64,000 nucleotides of DNA, from NCBI GenBank assembly GCA_938016265.1, contig CALLWB010000018.1, forward strand, positions 1 to 64,000. The letters run 5' to 3'. A program made the translations under genes and the position numbers. Each line of letters begins with the position of its first letter. The first letter of the stretch is position 1. The notes beneath the pieces were generated by a model. It worked only from the letters and a program-made list of their open reading frames with translations, ran no database searches and was not told where the DNA came from. Source of the stretch: an uncultured Saprospiraceae bacterium. GTDB taxonomy: Bacteria > Bacteroidota > Bacteroidia > Chitinophagales > Saprospiraceae. Positions 1 through 8,677 of the stretch are shown piece by piece.

Positions 1-115
1 ATGATAATTGCTGGATTGGTACAATGATAATTGCTGGATTGATACAATGATAATTGCTGGATTGGTACAATGATAATTGCTGGATTGATACAATGATAAT
101 TGCTGGATTGGTACA
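1..115. repeat. 23-bp tandem repeat array, five copies
   Basis: Five head-to-tail copies of a 23-bp unit beginning ATGATAATTGCTGGATTG fill positions 1-115. The unit alternates at one base (GGTACA, GATACA, GGTACA, GATACA, GGTACA), so the true period is a 46-bp dimer. A decayed partial copy follows at 116-130. The array starts at the first base of the window, so its left end and total copy number are unknown. There are no unique spacers, so it is not a CRISPR array. Confidence 0.95.
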
Positions 116-141
116 ATGGCAATTGGGTAGATTATTGAATA

Positions 142-186
142 GCCCCATCGGGGCGGCCCCATCTGTAGCACAGTGCGTAAGCACTG
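142..186. repeat. Two short hairpins, possible dispersed repeat
   Basis: GCCCCATCGGGGC (142-154) and CAGTGC-GTAA-GCACTG (171-186) are adjacent perfect inverted repeats with the words CATCTGTAGC between them. From memory, intergenic repeats built on GCCCCATCGGGGC plus TCTGTAG are common in Bacteroidota genomes; that identification is recall, not a search. No T-run follows either hairpin, so neither looks like a terminator. Confidence 0.5.
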
Positions 187-360
187 GGTAACAAGAGTAA
201 AATGAAACAAAGGTACATAGTACCGGCCCCATTATTACCACATTTTTCTTCTCGAGAAAGAGAATACACCAGAAAAATCTACCAAGATCAGATACAAAGA
301 ACGTTGCTTCCACTAGGCTTTACTTGCACTGAGCTGGCTTCCACTAGGCCACTCGGCTTT

Positions 361-420
361 GCTTCCACTGGGCTGGCTTCCACTGGGCTGGCTTCCACTG
401 GGCTGGCTTCCACTGGGCTG
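361..420. repeat. 15-bp tandem repeat, four exact copies
   Basis: Four identical copies of GCTTCCACTGGGCTG occupy 361-420, with a partial fifth copy at 421-427 and degenerate copies upstream at about 305-350. Fifteen is a multiple of three, so the plus strand reads a repeating A-S-T-G-L peptide inside an open frame at 202-447. That frame resembles no protein I know and has no visible start signal. I read it as a microsatellite just downstream of the LD-carboxypeptidase stop, not as a gene. Confidence 0.9.
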
Positions 421-443
421 GCTTCCAGGAAAATGCTTTATCC

Positions 444-1460
444 TTAGCTGACAGGAGACTCCAATAACACCAGTTCCCCACTTTCCGCTTTCAACTCTGC
501 CAGTACGCCAACAGGCAAAGTAAACTGGTCGTCGACATGCCCAAAAGACAATCCGTAAACTACTGGAATATTCAACTTGCCGAGACGGTCATGCAGCGTC
601 TGCGAAAGGGTTAGAGAATTTGCATTAGGCGGCGCCTTGCAATCGGCAAATGTCCCTAGTAAAATACCAGCAGCCTCTCCCAATCCTCCTTGCAATAACT
701 GAGTGAGCATGCGGTCTATTCGATACGGTTTTTCCCCTACATCTTCTATAAACACCAAGTGATTTTTAAATTTTGGTTGATAAGGGGTTCCCATCATTGA
801 TGCTAGCAAAGACAAATTACCTCCAGTCAGTCGTCCGGTTGCTGTCCCTGGATGAATGACGTCTAATGGTTCGATTGGGGTAGCTGCCAATCCAAATTGG
901 TGGGTCTCGTTTTTTTGAAAAATGGTGGCCTTGACGTGTTGAAGGGTGTAGTCTGTAAATTCTGAAAAAGCAAGCGGTCCATGGCATCCGACCAACCCGG
1001 TTTCCTGATAGATCGCTACCAGAAGGGCGGTGATATCACTGTATCCGATGATCATTTTGGGATGTTGTTTGATCAACTTGAAATTGATGTCGGGTAGTAG
1101 TCGGGCGCAACCATATCCCCCGCGAACACACCAGATCGCTTCCACTTCGTCATCTTTGAACATATCGTGGAGATCTGCCAGTCGTTCGGCATCTGTTCCT
1201 CCCAGGTAGCCATACTTCTTTCGGACATGTTTCCCTGGCTTTATTTTAAGTCCCAGCGCTTCCAAATTTAGGACAGCACGGTCGTACTGGGCGTCTGTTG
1301 CTGCGCTGGCTGGGGCAATCAAACCTATTGTAGACCCCGTTTTCAGCAGAGGTGCTTTAAGAAGTTTCATACGCTTATTTTGAAAAGAGAACAAACTCTC
1401 AGGCAACAACAAACCACTTGAAAATGTAGCAAAAGTACTAGCAAAATCTCTTCTGTCCAT
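444..1460 (-). CDS. LD-carboxypeptidase / MccF-like S66 serine peptidase
   Basis: Family S66 peptidases cut the L,D-amide bond of murein tetrapeptides (LdcA) or inactivate microcin C-type compounds (MccF). The 338-residue protein has the nucleophile elbow GYSDIT with Ser141, the CHGP segment at 159-162, LTGGNLSLL at 211-219, catalytic Glu239 in FIED and catalytic His308 in SFGH, so the Ser-Glu-His triad is complete. The first 30 residues precede the conserved core (which begins near MKLLKAP) and contain an RRDF motif with a short apolar stretch. That could be a weak Tat or export signal, or the true start may be Met31. The gene stands alone, facing repeat DNA downstream. Peptidoglycan recycling is the likelier role; substrate choice cannot be read from sequence. 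Confidence 0.88.
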   Translation of the reverse strand: MDRRDFASTFATFSSGLLLPESLFSFQNKRMKLLKAPLLKTGSTIGLIAPASAATDAQYDRAVLNLEALGLKIKPGKHVRKKYGYLGGTDAERLADLHDMFKDDEVEAIWCVRGGYGCARLLPDINFKLIKQHPKMIIGYSDITALLVAIYQETGLVGCHGPLAFSEFTDYTLQHVKATIFQKNETHQFGLAATPIEPLDVIHPGTATGRLTGGNLSLLASMMGTPYQPKFKNHLVFIEDVGEKPYRIDRMLTQLLQGGLGEAAGILLGTFADCKAPPNANSLTLSQTLHDRLGKLNIPVVYGLSFGHVDDQFTLPVGVLAELKAESGELVLLESPVS

Positions 1461-1557
1461 TGTTGAGCTTTTTGGTTATTAGGTATAATAAGTTACTAGG
1501 TGTATTATTTACTCCGTTAGCCCAAATCTCTTATGACATAATATCCCCAATAACTAA

Positions 1558-3021
1558 CTACCCTTCATCCTTCTTCGGTGGCTTTTTATCTGTGTTTTTT
1601 CTTGGTGGCCGACGGCGTTTATTGTTGCTTTTTGGTTTTGTACCACCATCTTTTCCTCCTGGGTTTGGTTTATTGTCTCCTTGATTCTTGGGTTTGTTTC
1701 CTCCTTGATTCTTTGACTTATTAGGTGTTCCTTCTTTCTTTGAGCCATCCTTTTGAGGACCAGCTTTTCCACTGTTTCTTCTTTGATTTTTATTCCTGGA
1801 ATTGGAAGAAGGTTTTGCCTTACCAGAAGATGGTGGTTTGTCTTTGGAAGATTGTGGTTTGTCAGATTTATTACGGTTCTGCCCTTGTCTGTTTTTTGAT
1901 TTTCCTTGGCCTCGGCCTCTTCGTTTGTTTCGGCGGCGTTTTTCTTCTGGTGGAAGTTCGATTTGTCCGGTTACATCTACGAACCCTGTTTCTTCTTCTT
2001 CGACATCAGCAAAAAGTTTGGAATCAAGAAGTTCTGTAGGTTTTTTTCCATTCTTGTTTTCATTCAGGATGTAATGCACCCGTTCTACACCAACAGGATA
2101 GAACTTATTCACCTTGCTATTTTCATAGACATAATACATGATTCCTTTGAAGATATCAGTTTTCACCAAAAATGCTCTGCCAACTTCCGTTTCCAGACGA
2201 TCTGCTCGTTTTGGGAACGCTTTCAGTGCATCCATATAAGTGTCCAGCTCATAATTTAAACAACACTTCAATCGTCCACACTGGCCAGACAATTTTGATT
2301 GGTTGATGGCCAGGTTCTGATATCTTGCTGCGGTGGTAGATACCGATTTGAAATCGGTCAACCAGGTAGAACAACACAACTCCCGTCCACAGGAACCAAT
2401 GCCGCCAATTCTAGCAGATTCTTGTCTGGCACCGATTTGACGCATTTCGATTTTCACTCTAAATTCGCGGGCATATGATCGGATCAGATCCCGAAAATCA
2501 ACACGCCCTTCTGCGGTATAATAGAAGGTAGCCTTCCGTTTATCTCCTTGAAATTCGACGTCTCCAATTTTCATATCCAGACCAAGTTCTCTGGCAATAA
2601 CCCGGCTAGTAATCATGACTGATCGTTCCTTCTGGCGGGCTTCGTCCAATCGCTCAATGTCTCTGGGGTTGGCAATTCGAAGTACATTTTGCATGATGGC
2701 TTCCTCAACGGTTCGTTTTTTCTTCATCTGCAAACGGACAAGGTCGCCGGTGAGTGACACTCTTCCGATATCATATCCATTCCCTGCTTCTACCACGACC
2801 AATTCACCGGAAATATCGTGCATGTGGTTTTGTTTGCGGTAAAACTCTTTTCTCGCTCCATTTTTGAAGCTGACTTCGATGATATCAAACTCATTGACTT
2901 CAGGCATATCCAGATCAGACAGCCAGTCATAAGTATTCAGTTTATTACATCCTCCCGTTCCACAGTTGCCATTATTTTGACAACCACCGGGCTTTCCACT
3001 AGAACAACTTGTACATCCCAT
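1558..3021 (-). CDS. ricT: PSP1 domain protein, RicT/YaaT homologue
   Basis: The 487-residue protein has a PSP1 core at about residues 45-290 with the paired cysteine motifs CGRELCC (211-217) and GQCGRLKCC (246-254). In Bacillus RicT equivalent cysteines take part in a complex with RicA and RicF that binds Fe-S clusters and affects RNase Y-dependent RNA maturation. Two additions stand out. The N-terminus has five cysteines in 25 residues (C3, C6, C14, C20, C25). A Lys/Arg/Asn/Gly/Pro-rich tail of about 125 residues (from about 360) looks disordered and nucleic-acid-binding. It lies 30 bp downstream of holB, the same neighbour order as in Bacillus. AGGAGG (minus strand, about 3038-3043) lies about 15 nt before the ATG, too far for a normal ribosome site. 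The family call is firm; the cellular role here is inference. Confidence 0.88.
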   Translation of the reverse strand: MGCTSCSSGKPGGCQNNGNCGTGGCNKLNTYDWLSDLDMPEVNEFDIIEVSFKNGARKEFYRKQNHMHDISGELVVVEAGNGYDIGRVSLTGDLVRLQMKKKRTVEEAIMQNVLRIANPRDIERLDEARQKERSVMITSRVIARELGLDMKIGDVEFQGDKRKATFYYTAEGRVDFRDLIRSYAREFRVKIEMRQIGARQESARIGGIGSCGRELCCSTWLTDFKSVSTTAARYQNLAINQSKLSGQCGRLKCCLNYELDTYMDALKAFPKRADRLETEVGRAFLVKTDIFKGIMYYVYENSKVNKFYPVGVERVHYILNENKNGKKPTELLDSKLFADVEEEETGFVDVTGQIELPPEEKRRRNKRRGRGQGKSKNRQGQNRNKSDKPQSSKDKPPSSGKAKPSSNSRNKNQRRNSGKAGPQKDGSKKEGTPNKSKNQGGNKPKNQGDNKPNPGGKDGGTKPKSNNKRRRPPRKNTDKKPPKKDEG

Positions 3022-3051
3022 AATTATATATTTTATCCTCCTTGCCCCGAA

Positions 3052-4173
3052 TTAACGAGCCTGTAGAGGTCTTTTTCTTAAAATTTTGTTTAGTTGAATC
3101 GAAGTATCTAAAAACAATACTTTCGGATTTGCATTCCGTTCTATATAATAAAAACTATCATTCAATAGTTTGTTGATTTGATCTATTTGCTGGAAACTGA
3201 TGACTTTGGTCATTTTTTTTGCTGTTTCCAGTTCTTTAGTTTGCAGTCTAACCTGTTCATTTCCCGTCATTTTTATGACCATATATTCCCGAAGAAAATG
3301 AAGCGCGTATCGTAGGAACTGCTTCTGGTTTTCACGTCCCAGTTTTGCGAAACTGTCTACCCATTTCACCATATCATCTCCCTTTCCAGAAAAACAGATT
3401 CTAAACCAGTTCAAAAAATTAGCTGAGTTGTCGTCCTCTAGCTTGTCAATCATCGAAACTGCTTCATTAAGGTTGCCATTGGACAGATGGGAGATTCTCG
3501 TTGCTTCTTCCAGAGAGAGTGATTGTTGGTCTATAAGCGCTTGGATAACTTCCTCGTCGGAAAGCTTATTGGCTTTGACGATTTGGCATCTAGAAAGAAT
3601 GGTATTGAGGATTTTTTCCTGATTTTCTGCTACTAGAATAAACAGGGTGTTTGGTGGTGGCTCTTCAATCAGTTTTAGCAATCGATTCCCTTCTTTCCCC
3701 AAGTATTCTGGCAGCCACATGATTAACACCTTATGCGAACCTTCAAAGATTTTAAAGCTTAATTTTTTAACGATGGAAACACATTCATCTCTGGTAATGT
3801 TTCCTTGTTTATTTTCTGCCTGAATGGCACTCAACCATTGATTGACGTTGAGATAGGGGTTGGATTCCAATGCAGCCCTCCATTCTTTATAGAAGTGCGT
3901 ACTTACAACTTTACTCCCTACAGTTGGGAATGAAAAATGAACATCTGGATGAATAAATTTGTCCGTCTTGATACAAGCAGAACAAGTCCCACAAGAATCT
4001 GTTTCAGAAGGCGATTCGCAAAGGACAAACTGAGAGAATGCAAGAGCCAGACTCAAGGTACCTGAACCTTCAGGGCCTAGAAAAATCTGAGCATGCGGCA
4101 TCCGATCACTCTTCACAGAGTTCAATAATCGTTGCTTCAAATCTTGCTGTCCTATGACGTCTTTAAACTGCAT
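3052..4173 (-). CDS. holB: DNA polymerase III subunit delta' (clamp loader)
   Basis: Delta' is the stator subunit of the clamp loader that places the beta sliding clamp on DNA. The 373-residue protein begins with the family-typical FKDVIGQQDLKQRL and the P-loop-like GPEGSGT, in which the Walker lysine is replaced, as is usual for delta' subunits that do not hydrolyse ATP. The zinc-module cysteines (C53, C62, C65, C68, in CESPSETDSCGTCSAC) follow, then HPDVHF and the sensor-region motif LSRCQ. Length and order fit HolB rather than the catalytic DnaX. It is followed 30 bp later by ricT, an arrangement shared with Firmicutes. Confidence 0.92.
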   Translation of the reverse strand: MQFKDVIGQQDLKQRLLNSVKSDRMPHAQIFLGPEGSGTLSLALAFSQFVLCESPSETDSCGTCSACIKTDKFIHPDVHFSFPTVGSKVVSTHFYKEWRAALESNPYLNVNQWLSAIQAENKQGNITRDECVSIVKKLSFKIFEGSHKVLIMWLPEYLGKEGNRLLKLIEEPPPNTLFILVAENQEKILNTILSRCQIVKANKLSDEEVIQALIDQQSLSLEEATRISHLSNGNLNEAVSMIDKLEDDNSANFLNWFRICFSGKGDDMVKWVDSFAKLGRENQKQFLRYALHFLREYMVIKMTGNEQVRLQTKELETAKKMTKVISFQQIDQINKLLNDSFYYIERNANPKVLFLDTSIQLNKILRKRPLQAR

Positions 4174-4255
4174 CTGTCTGTTTATAAAATCACAGACATC
4201 GATATACAGTAAGCAGGTGTATGGTGAGATTTATACAGAATACGCTTTCCCCATC

Positions 4256-4726
4256 CTAAATCGCCGCAATGAGTTCCTCGCTACAAGGCTCTACGGCAGG
4301 CTCGAACACACGAATCAGTTGCCCTTCTTCGTTGATCAAATATTTTTGAAAATTCCAGGATACTTCGCTATCCTTCAAACCGTTGGCAGACTTTTGAGTG
4401 AGCCATTGATACAAAGGATGTTGGTCTTTTCCTGTTACGGATATTTTTGCTGCCATTGGAAAACCCACTCCAAACTTTACGGAGCAAAAGGTTTGTATTT
4501 CAGCATTCGTCCCTGGTTCTTGTCCTCCAAAATTGTTAGCAGGAAACCCGATGACGGTTAGTTTATCCTTAAATTCTGTATATAAATCTTGTAATTGCGC
4601 ATATTGAGGGGTAAGACCGCACTCTGAGGCCACATTGACGATCAGAATTTTCTTTCCCTTAAACGCAGAAAAATCAATTAATTCTCCACGGATACTTTCT
4701 ACTTTAAAACTATATATTGATGTCAT
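4256..4726 (-). CDS. Glutathione peroxidase-type thiol peroxidase
   Basis: The 156-residue protein is a thioredoxin-fold peroxidase that reduces hydroperoxides. Peroxidatic Cys36 sits in NVASECGLTPQY; the partner residues are Gln69 (FGGQEP), Trp124 and Asn125 (WNFQKYL). Cys81 in the motif IQTFC is positioned as a resolving cysteine, which in bacterial members usually implies thioredoxin rather than glutathione as reductant. Codon 36 is an ordinary TGC codon, so this is not a selenoprotein. There is no signal peptide, so it is cytosolic. It is monocistronic, 82 bp upstream of holB on the same strand. Confidence 0.93.
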   Translation of the reverse strand: MTSIYSFKVESIRGELIDFSAFKGKKILIVNVASECGLTPQYAQLQDLYTEFKDKLTVIGFPANNFGGQEPGTNAEIQTFCSVKFGVGFPMAAKISVTGKDQHPLYQWLTQKSANGLKDSEVSWNFQKYLINEEGQLIRVFEPAVEPCSEELIAAI

Positions 4727-4802
4727 TGCTGACTTTGTTGCTTTATAATACCCAAATGTACAATTTTTTAAATTAAGTTCCTTTCAATAGATAAAACAAA
4801 AA

Positions 4803-6515
4803 CTAACTTTCATCAAGGATAATTCCGTGTTCATTATAAGAGAAGGTGATGGAAGTGTCTGTACCGTAGGCCTTATTTATTCCTTCCATAAACAGGGAAT
4901 AAAACCCTTCCAAGTTCAGTTGAGAAGTGTTCGGATCAGCAGGAATTAATCCCTCCCCAAACCCTTTTTCCTTAAATACATTTAGAAGCGCCTTGTTCTT
5001 GCAAATGATATGCATCTGCGTTTCTTTTCCGTATTGCTCCTTGGTGATTAAGGTGGGCTGATGATCTCCGTACAGTACAAAAACATCGTCCTCTTCCCCA
5101 GACTTCAACACATAATCGAGCAGGTAGTCCAACTGGTAAGTTATCGCAAGGTCGTATTTTTTTCCGGGTGCGGTAAACTGATCGCTGGAGATTTCATAGG
5201 AAGCGTCTTCTTCATTTAAGGACTCCCAGTCTTCTACAATCTCCAGGGGCGAAGTAAACGGGACGTGGGAGTTTAGTGAACAAAAGAACATGGTATACGG
5301 CCCATTGCCTTTTTCACTGATCAACTGTTTTGCCCGGCCAAGGGAAAATTGATCAGGAGGCATGTATCCGAGCTGCATAAAGGGCAACGGTTTTCCTTGA
5401 AAATCTAGTGTTTCCCAATCCAATAGATGGTCGTAGGAAAAAATATTCCGTGTCAACGTCCAATCTACCAACCCCTTAAATCCTCCACCCAAAGGCGCTA
5501 ATAAATAATTGGCGTAACCTTTACTTTTAAAAACGTCTAGTATCGATTGGTATTTTCGGAAGGGATTCAAATTCTTAAATAAAAGGTTGTATTGGGTGGT
5601 ATCAAAAATTCGGATTCCAAACAACATCGTACAATAGGAATACCAGGTTCCTGTAGCAAATAATGGTGGTGTAATGATGCCACTTCTCATGGAAAATCCT
5701 TTTTCTGCTAGAAGTGGCTCGCAGCTGGTTAATTTTTGATGTAATTTTTCAAATCGTTTTTTATCCTTGAACACTATCGAACCATAGGACTCGACACTGA
5801 TAAAAATTAGATTAGGTTGTTTTTTTAATTGGAATTCGTTGTATTTGTTTAGACTTTCAAAATAAGCGTCATTCAAATCAAATAGGTAATTGAATCGATT
5901 GCCATATTGATAACTTTTAGCTGCATGTCCGATGAATGAATAGACGGTCCGAAAGTGAAATACTTGAAACTGATAGTTGATTATTCGAAACATACCTAAG
6001 GCAGTAACAATAAACAAGGCAATCGACGTCATCCCCGTTTGAGGTGTTTTTGCAAGCAGAATTGCTGATGTACAATAAATGCCCCAGCTCGACAAAACCA
6101 GTAATAAAAAGACCCCGAAAAAGATTTTGTATTTATGTTTGTAAGCCAAAGTCAATCCCGTCTTGGCAAATTCAATGTCACTACGAAAAACAGGATTCCG
6201 ACCGAACACATAGACCATAACGCCATTGTAGAAAATCATTGACCATCCTGCTACGCCCATCAAGGTACAAACGGCAATAAAACCAACATGCTGTATACCA
6301 AACAACGCCCCAACCAAGATCAAAAAGGTGTATTCAAAAAGTAAGCGAAAAGGGTCGGAAGTTGTTTTTCTAAATACTGATTTTAGTTTGAATGCAATAG
6401 ACGCTTCTTTATCAAAAAGAAACCCAACCGGATTGGGCTGTTCTCTGATATTAATGAGGTAGGGCACCACAAAAAACGCCACATTAATCAAAATTAAAAT
6501 TATCCAAAAACTCAT
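4803..6515 (-). CDS. LtaS-like membrane phosphotransferase / sulfatase-family protein
   Basis: The 570-residue protein has about five transmembrane segments in its first 180 residues and then an alkaline-phosphatase/sulfatase-superfamily domain, the layout of lipoteichoic-acid synthases and phosphoglycerol or phosphoethanolamine transferases. Visible active-site motifs are FISVESYG with metal ligand Glu242, a Thr nucleophile candidate at 288 or 290 (ATGTW), SLNSHVPF (His417) and YGDHQP (Asp484, His485). The catalytic domain should lie outside the inner membrane. It is the last gene of the operon that begins at 10351, overlapping the preceding methyltransferase by ATGA. A likely role is transfer of a phospho-alcohol head group onto an envelope lipid or glycan; donor and acceptor are unknown. 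Confidence 0.8.
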   Translation of the reverse strand: MSFWIILILINVAFFVVPYLINIREQPNPVGFLFDKEASIAFKLKSVFRKTTSDPFRLLFEYTFLILVGALFGIQHVGFIAVCTLMGVAGWSMIFYNGVMVYVFGRNPVFRSDIEFAKTGLTLAYKHKYKIFFGVFLLLVLSSWGIYCTSAILLAKTPQTGMTSIALFIVTALGMFRIINYQFQVFHFRTVYSFIGHAAKSYQYGNRFNYLFDLNDAYFESLNKYNEFQLKKQPNLIFISVESYGSIVFKDKKRFEKLHQKLTSCEPLLAEKGFSMRSGIITPPLFATGTWYSYCTMLFGIRIFDTTQYNLLFKNLNPFRKYQSILDVFKSKGYANYLLAPLGGGFKGLVDWTLTRNIFSYDHLLDWETLDFQGKPLPFMQLGYMPPDQFSLGRAKQLISEKGNGPYTMFFCSLNSHVPFTSPLEIVEDWESLNEEDASYEISSDQFTAPGKKYDLAITYQLDYLLDYVLKSGEEDDVFVLYGDHQPTLITKEQYGKETQMHIICKNKALLNVFKEKGFGEGLIPADPNTSQLNLEGFYSLFMEGINKAYGTDTSITFSYNEHGIILDES

Positions 6516-7315
6516 TGGGTATTATCTGTTTTGGAGATGACGATGGCCTGATACGACATTTTTCCAGCTAGGTAAAGCTGGTCCAAGATAAATCCGCCAC
6601 GGTAAATTTGGTGCAAGTTGTTCTCTTTTTTTTGAAACTTGGCCATCATATTAGTTAAGAGATATTGTGCCCGAATTTTCCATTTATTTTTTTTGGGAAT
6701 AAAAGGATCCAACTTAATATACCGAATAGAATGCTGATCAATGGGTTGGATTTGGTAGTCGTTTTTGGTATACAATTTTGCTAGCGACCAGTCGTCAATA
6801 AGTTGTTGGGCTTGGCTTGTAATAGGATCTCCGTTCCACAGATCTTCGACAATCACCAACTGTCCACCAAGGAGTAACTGCTGATAAAGATGCTGGACAG
6901 TTTCTTGGACACGAGGTGCATGTTTAAGCGACTCAATGGCAACGATCAGATCAAACTTTTGTTCGAAGGGGTCATCAAAACTTTGTACTAAAAATCTGCA
7001 ATTCGCGCCGGTGTTTTTTTGCGCTAGAAATGTAGTTGCCTTGTTAATCTCTGTTGTGCTCAGGCTAATACCAAGTACCGAGGCATTCAACGCTTTGGAC
7101 AATAATAGGCTACCATACCCCACTCCACAGCCGGCATCAAGGATCGTACAATTTTCCTTTACGGTAATCGTTTTTATCAACCAATAATAAATGTCATTGA
7201 TCTCGAGGTCTTCAAAAACCAGTTTTTTGTGTATTGGATAGGCCCCTTTAAATCGCCGATTGGATTCAAAGGAAGAAAGTTGATCATAAATAGATTTAAC
7301 CCGTTGTTCAATCAT
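6512..7315 (-). CDS. Class I SAM-dependent methyltransferase
   Basis: The 267-residue protein has the SAM-binding motif I ILDAGCGVGYGSLLLS near residues 70-85, followed by an acidic or hydrophobic strand ending VLGISLS and the post-motif DLIVAIESLKHAP. It resembles sterol or cyclopropane/tocopherol-type small-molecule methyltransferases more than RNA or protein methyltransferases, which suggests a lipid or isoprenoid-like acceptor. No signal peptide. Its ATG overlaps the TAA of the upstream methyltransferase by one base, and its own stop overlaps the LtaS-like gene by ATGA, so translation is probably coupled. The substrate cannot be read from sequence. Confidence 0.85.
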   Translation of the reverse strand: MIEQRVKSIYDQLSSFESNRRFKGAYPIHKKLVFEDLEINDIYYWLIKTITVKENCTILDAGCGVGYGSLLLSKALNASVLGISLSTTEINKATTFLAQKNTGANCRFLVQSFDDPFEQKFDLIVAIESLKHAPRVQETVQHLYQQLLLGGQLVIVEDLWNGDPITSQAQQLIDDWSLAKLYTKNDYQIQPIDQHSIRYIKLDPFIPKKNKWKIRAQYLLTNMMAKFQKKENNLHQIYRGGFILDQLYLAGKMSYQAIVISKTDNTQ

Positions 7316-8019
7316 TATTTTTTCTTCAATAAAAAAATAAATTCCCCAGAATATTGAATTGGCAAAAGACCCGCTTCAATCGAGGCATAGTCTACTTTCT
7401 TAAGTCCCAGCGTGGACCATTTTTTTAGTTTCTTAATAGGCCATTGATCACGGTACACGTTGATAATTTGGAGTTGCAGGTTTTCAAAAATAGACGTCCA
7501 TGTTTCTAGACCCTTCGCTCCTTGGTGTCCTTTTTTGTTGACCATCCCTAGTCCTTTTTTCAAAATTTGCCATCGCAAGGTGTTCGAATTGCGCACCATC
7601 ACACACAATTTACCTCCTTTTTTGGTTACCCGAATCTGTTCTTTTAGAGCGGTTTCCAAGGACAAAAAACGCTCGAGCGACCCAATGCAAGTAACTGCAT
7701 CGAAATAGTCATCTGGGAATGGAATGGTCTCTGCGTTTGCCACTTGGATATTGGCATTCGGCAGATTCTTTTTTGCTAGCAACACGGCTTGTTTGCTGAT
7801 GTCAATGCCGTAGCCGTCTATCTGATATTTTTCTGCGGCTTGCAGTATGCGCCCGACTCCACAGGCAACATCCAGCAGTTTATCCCCTTTTTGAGGATCG
7901 AGTAAGCTCAAAAACACTTCATAAGCTTCGATTGGGCGAAGATATAAATTGGCCCTTTGCTTGTAGGTATTGTCAAACCACTCCGCTATTTCTTCTTGTT
8001 TAGTCGATTGTTTTTCCAT
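7315..8019 (-). CDS. Class I SAM-dependent methyltransferase
   Basis: The 234-residue protein carries motif I LLDVACGVGRILQAAE, the acidic loop GIDIS, and the motif NAETIPFPDDYFDAVTCIGS typical of UbiE/COQ5-like Methyltransf_11 enzymes. It is a different subfamily from the next gene, so the operon has two non-redundant soluble methyltransferases. It starts 1 bp after the stop of the membrane methyltransferase. A soluble enzyme acting on a membrane-derived small molecule is plausible; a specific reaction is not supported. Confidence 0.85.
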   Translation of the reverse strand: MEKQSTKQEEIAEWFDNTYKQRANLYLRPIEAYEVFLSLLDPQKGDKLLDVACGVGRILQAAEKYQIDGYGIDISKQAVLLAKKNLPNANIQVANAETIPFPDDYFDAVTCIGSLERFLSLETALKEQIRVTKKGGKLCVMVRNSNTLRWQILKKGLGMVNKKGHQGAKGLETWTSIFENLQLQIINVYRDQWPIKKLKKWSTLGLKKVDYASIEAGLLPIQYSGEFIFLLKKK

Positions 8020-8020
8020 T

Positions 8021-8677
8021 TTAATGTGTTCTTCTCGGTAATAAATATCGTGCGGTTTTTGTCTTGTAGTTCATATATTTACTGCCGTAATATTGGTATA
8101 AGAAATCTTCTTCTAATAATACTTTGAAGTGCATGAAACCTAAGTAAAAAACAAATCCAGCGATCATAAATATCGAAGGGAATAAAATAATTAGTCCAAG
8201 TCCAAATATATACATGCCAACCAATCCAGGATTTCTTGACTTACTAAACCACCCTTTTACCTTCAAAGAAAAATTCTCTGCTTTTTGTTGGTTGTTCTTT
8301 CTGATTTGTAACACCGAGGAAAAGGTGATAAAACGTCCCAGGCCAATCAAGCCTAATCCTACCATTGAAGCAATAACCGTCTGCTGATAAATTAGTTGTA
8401 AATACTCCGAGCTACCTGGAACAAACAAAATAACCAACGGTAGTAGAAAAACCAAGATATTGATGGCTGCTGGCACCACCAATACGACAAATTTGTAGAT
8501 TGAATTTTGTTGTTTTATCTGGCCGATTTTCCCTTTGGTTTCTGTTTGATTGGAAGACCTGGTTTCGTTATTTACGAGTTGGTAAGTTGATGCTACACTA
8601 GGCACAGGAAAAAACAACAACTCTATTGCCAGAGAAAGATAACCGATACAAACCAGAATTGTAGTTAACTCTGTCAT
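8021..8677 (-). CDS. Isoprenylcysteine methyltransferase/PEMT-like membrane methyltransferase
   Basis: I place the start at the ATG at 8677, because it overlaps the TGA of the glycosyltransferase as ATGA. A longer frame from 8725 would add 16 residues and overlap by 52 bp. The 218-residue product has about five membrane segments. It ends with the family signature SRNPGLVGMYIFGLGLI followed by a Glu-Glu and YYGSKYMNYKTKTARYL, the cofactor and lipid-binding region of ICMT, phospholipid N-methyltransferase and NnrU-like proteins. Such enzymes methylate lipophilic substrates at the inner membrane. With its operon partners it suggests methylation of a lipid head group or polyprenyl intermediate; this is inference. 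Confidence 0.78.
   Translation of the reverse strand: MTELTTILVCIGYLSLAIELLFFPVPSVASTYQLVNNETRSSNQTETKGKIGQIKQQNSIYKFVVLVVPAAINILVFLLPLVILFVPGSSEYLQLIYQQTVIASMVGLGLIGLGRFITFSSVLQIRKNNQQKAENFSLKVKGWFSKSRNPGLVGMYIFGLGLIILFPSIFMIAGFVFYLGFMHFKVLLEEDFLYQYYGSKYMNYKTKTARYLLPRRTH

Noticed and set aside
1-115. CRISPR array
   Set aside because: Copies are directly adjacent without unique spacers, and no cas genes are present.
202-447. 81-codon plus-strand frame
   Set aside because: It is mostly a 15-bp repeat, has no family and no start signal; treated as repeat DNA.
1460-2259. Plus-strand frames opposite ricT
   Set aside because: They are shadows of the low-complexity basic tail of ricT; composition is not protein-like.
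3052-4173. holB as a defective clamp-loader ATPase
   Set aside because: The missing Walker lysine is normal for the delta' subunit.
4256-4726. Selenocysteine-type glutathione peroxidase
   Set aside because: The active-site codon is TGC for Cys, not TGA.
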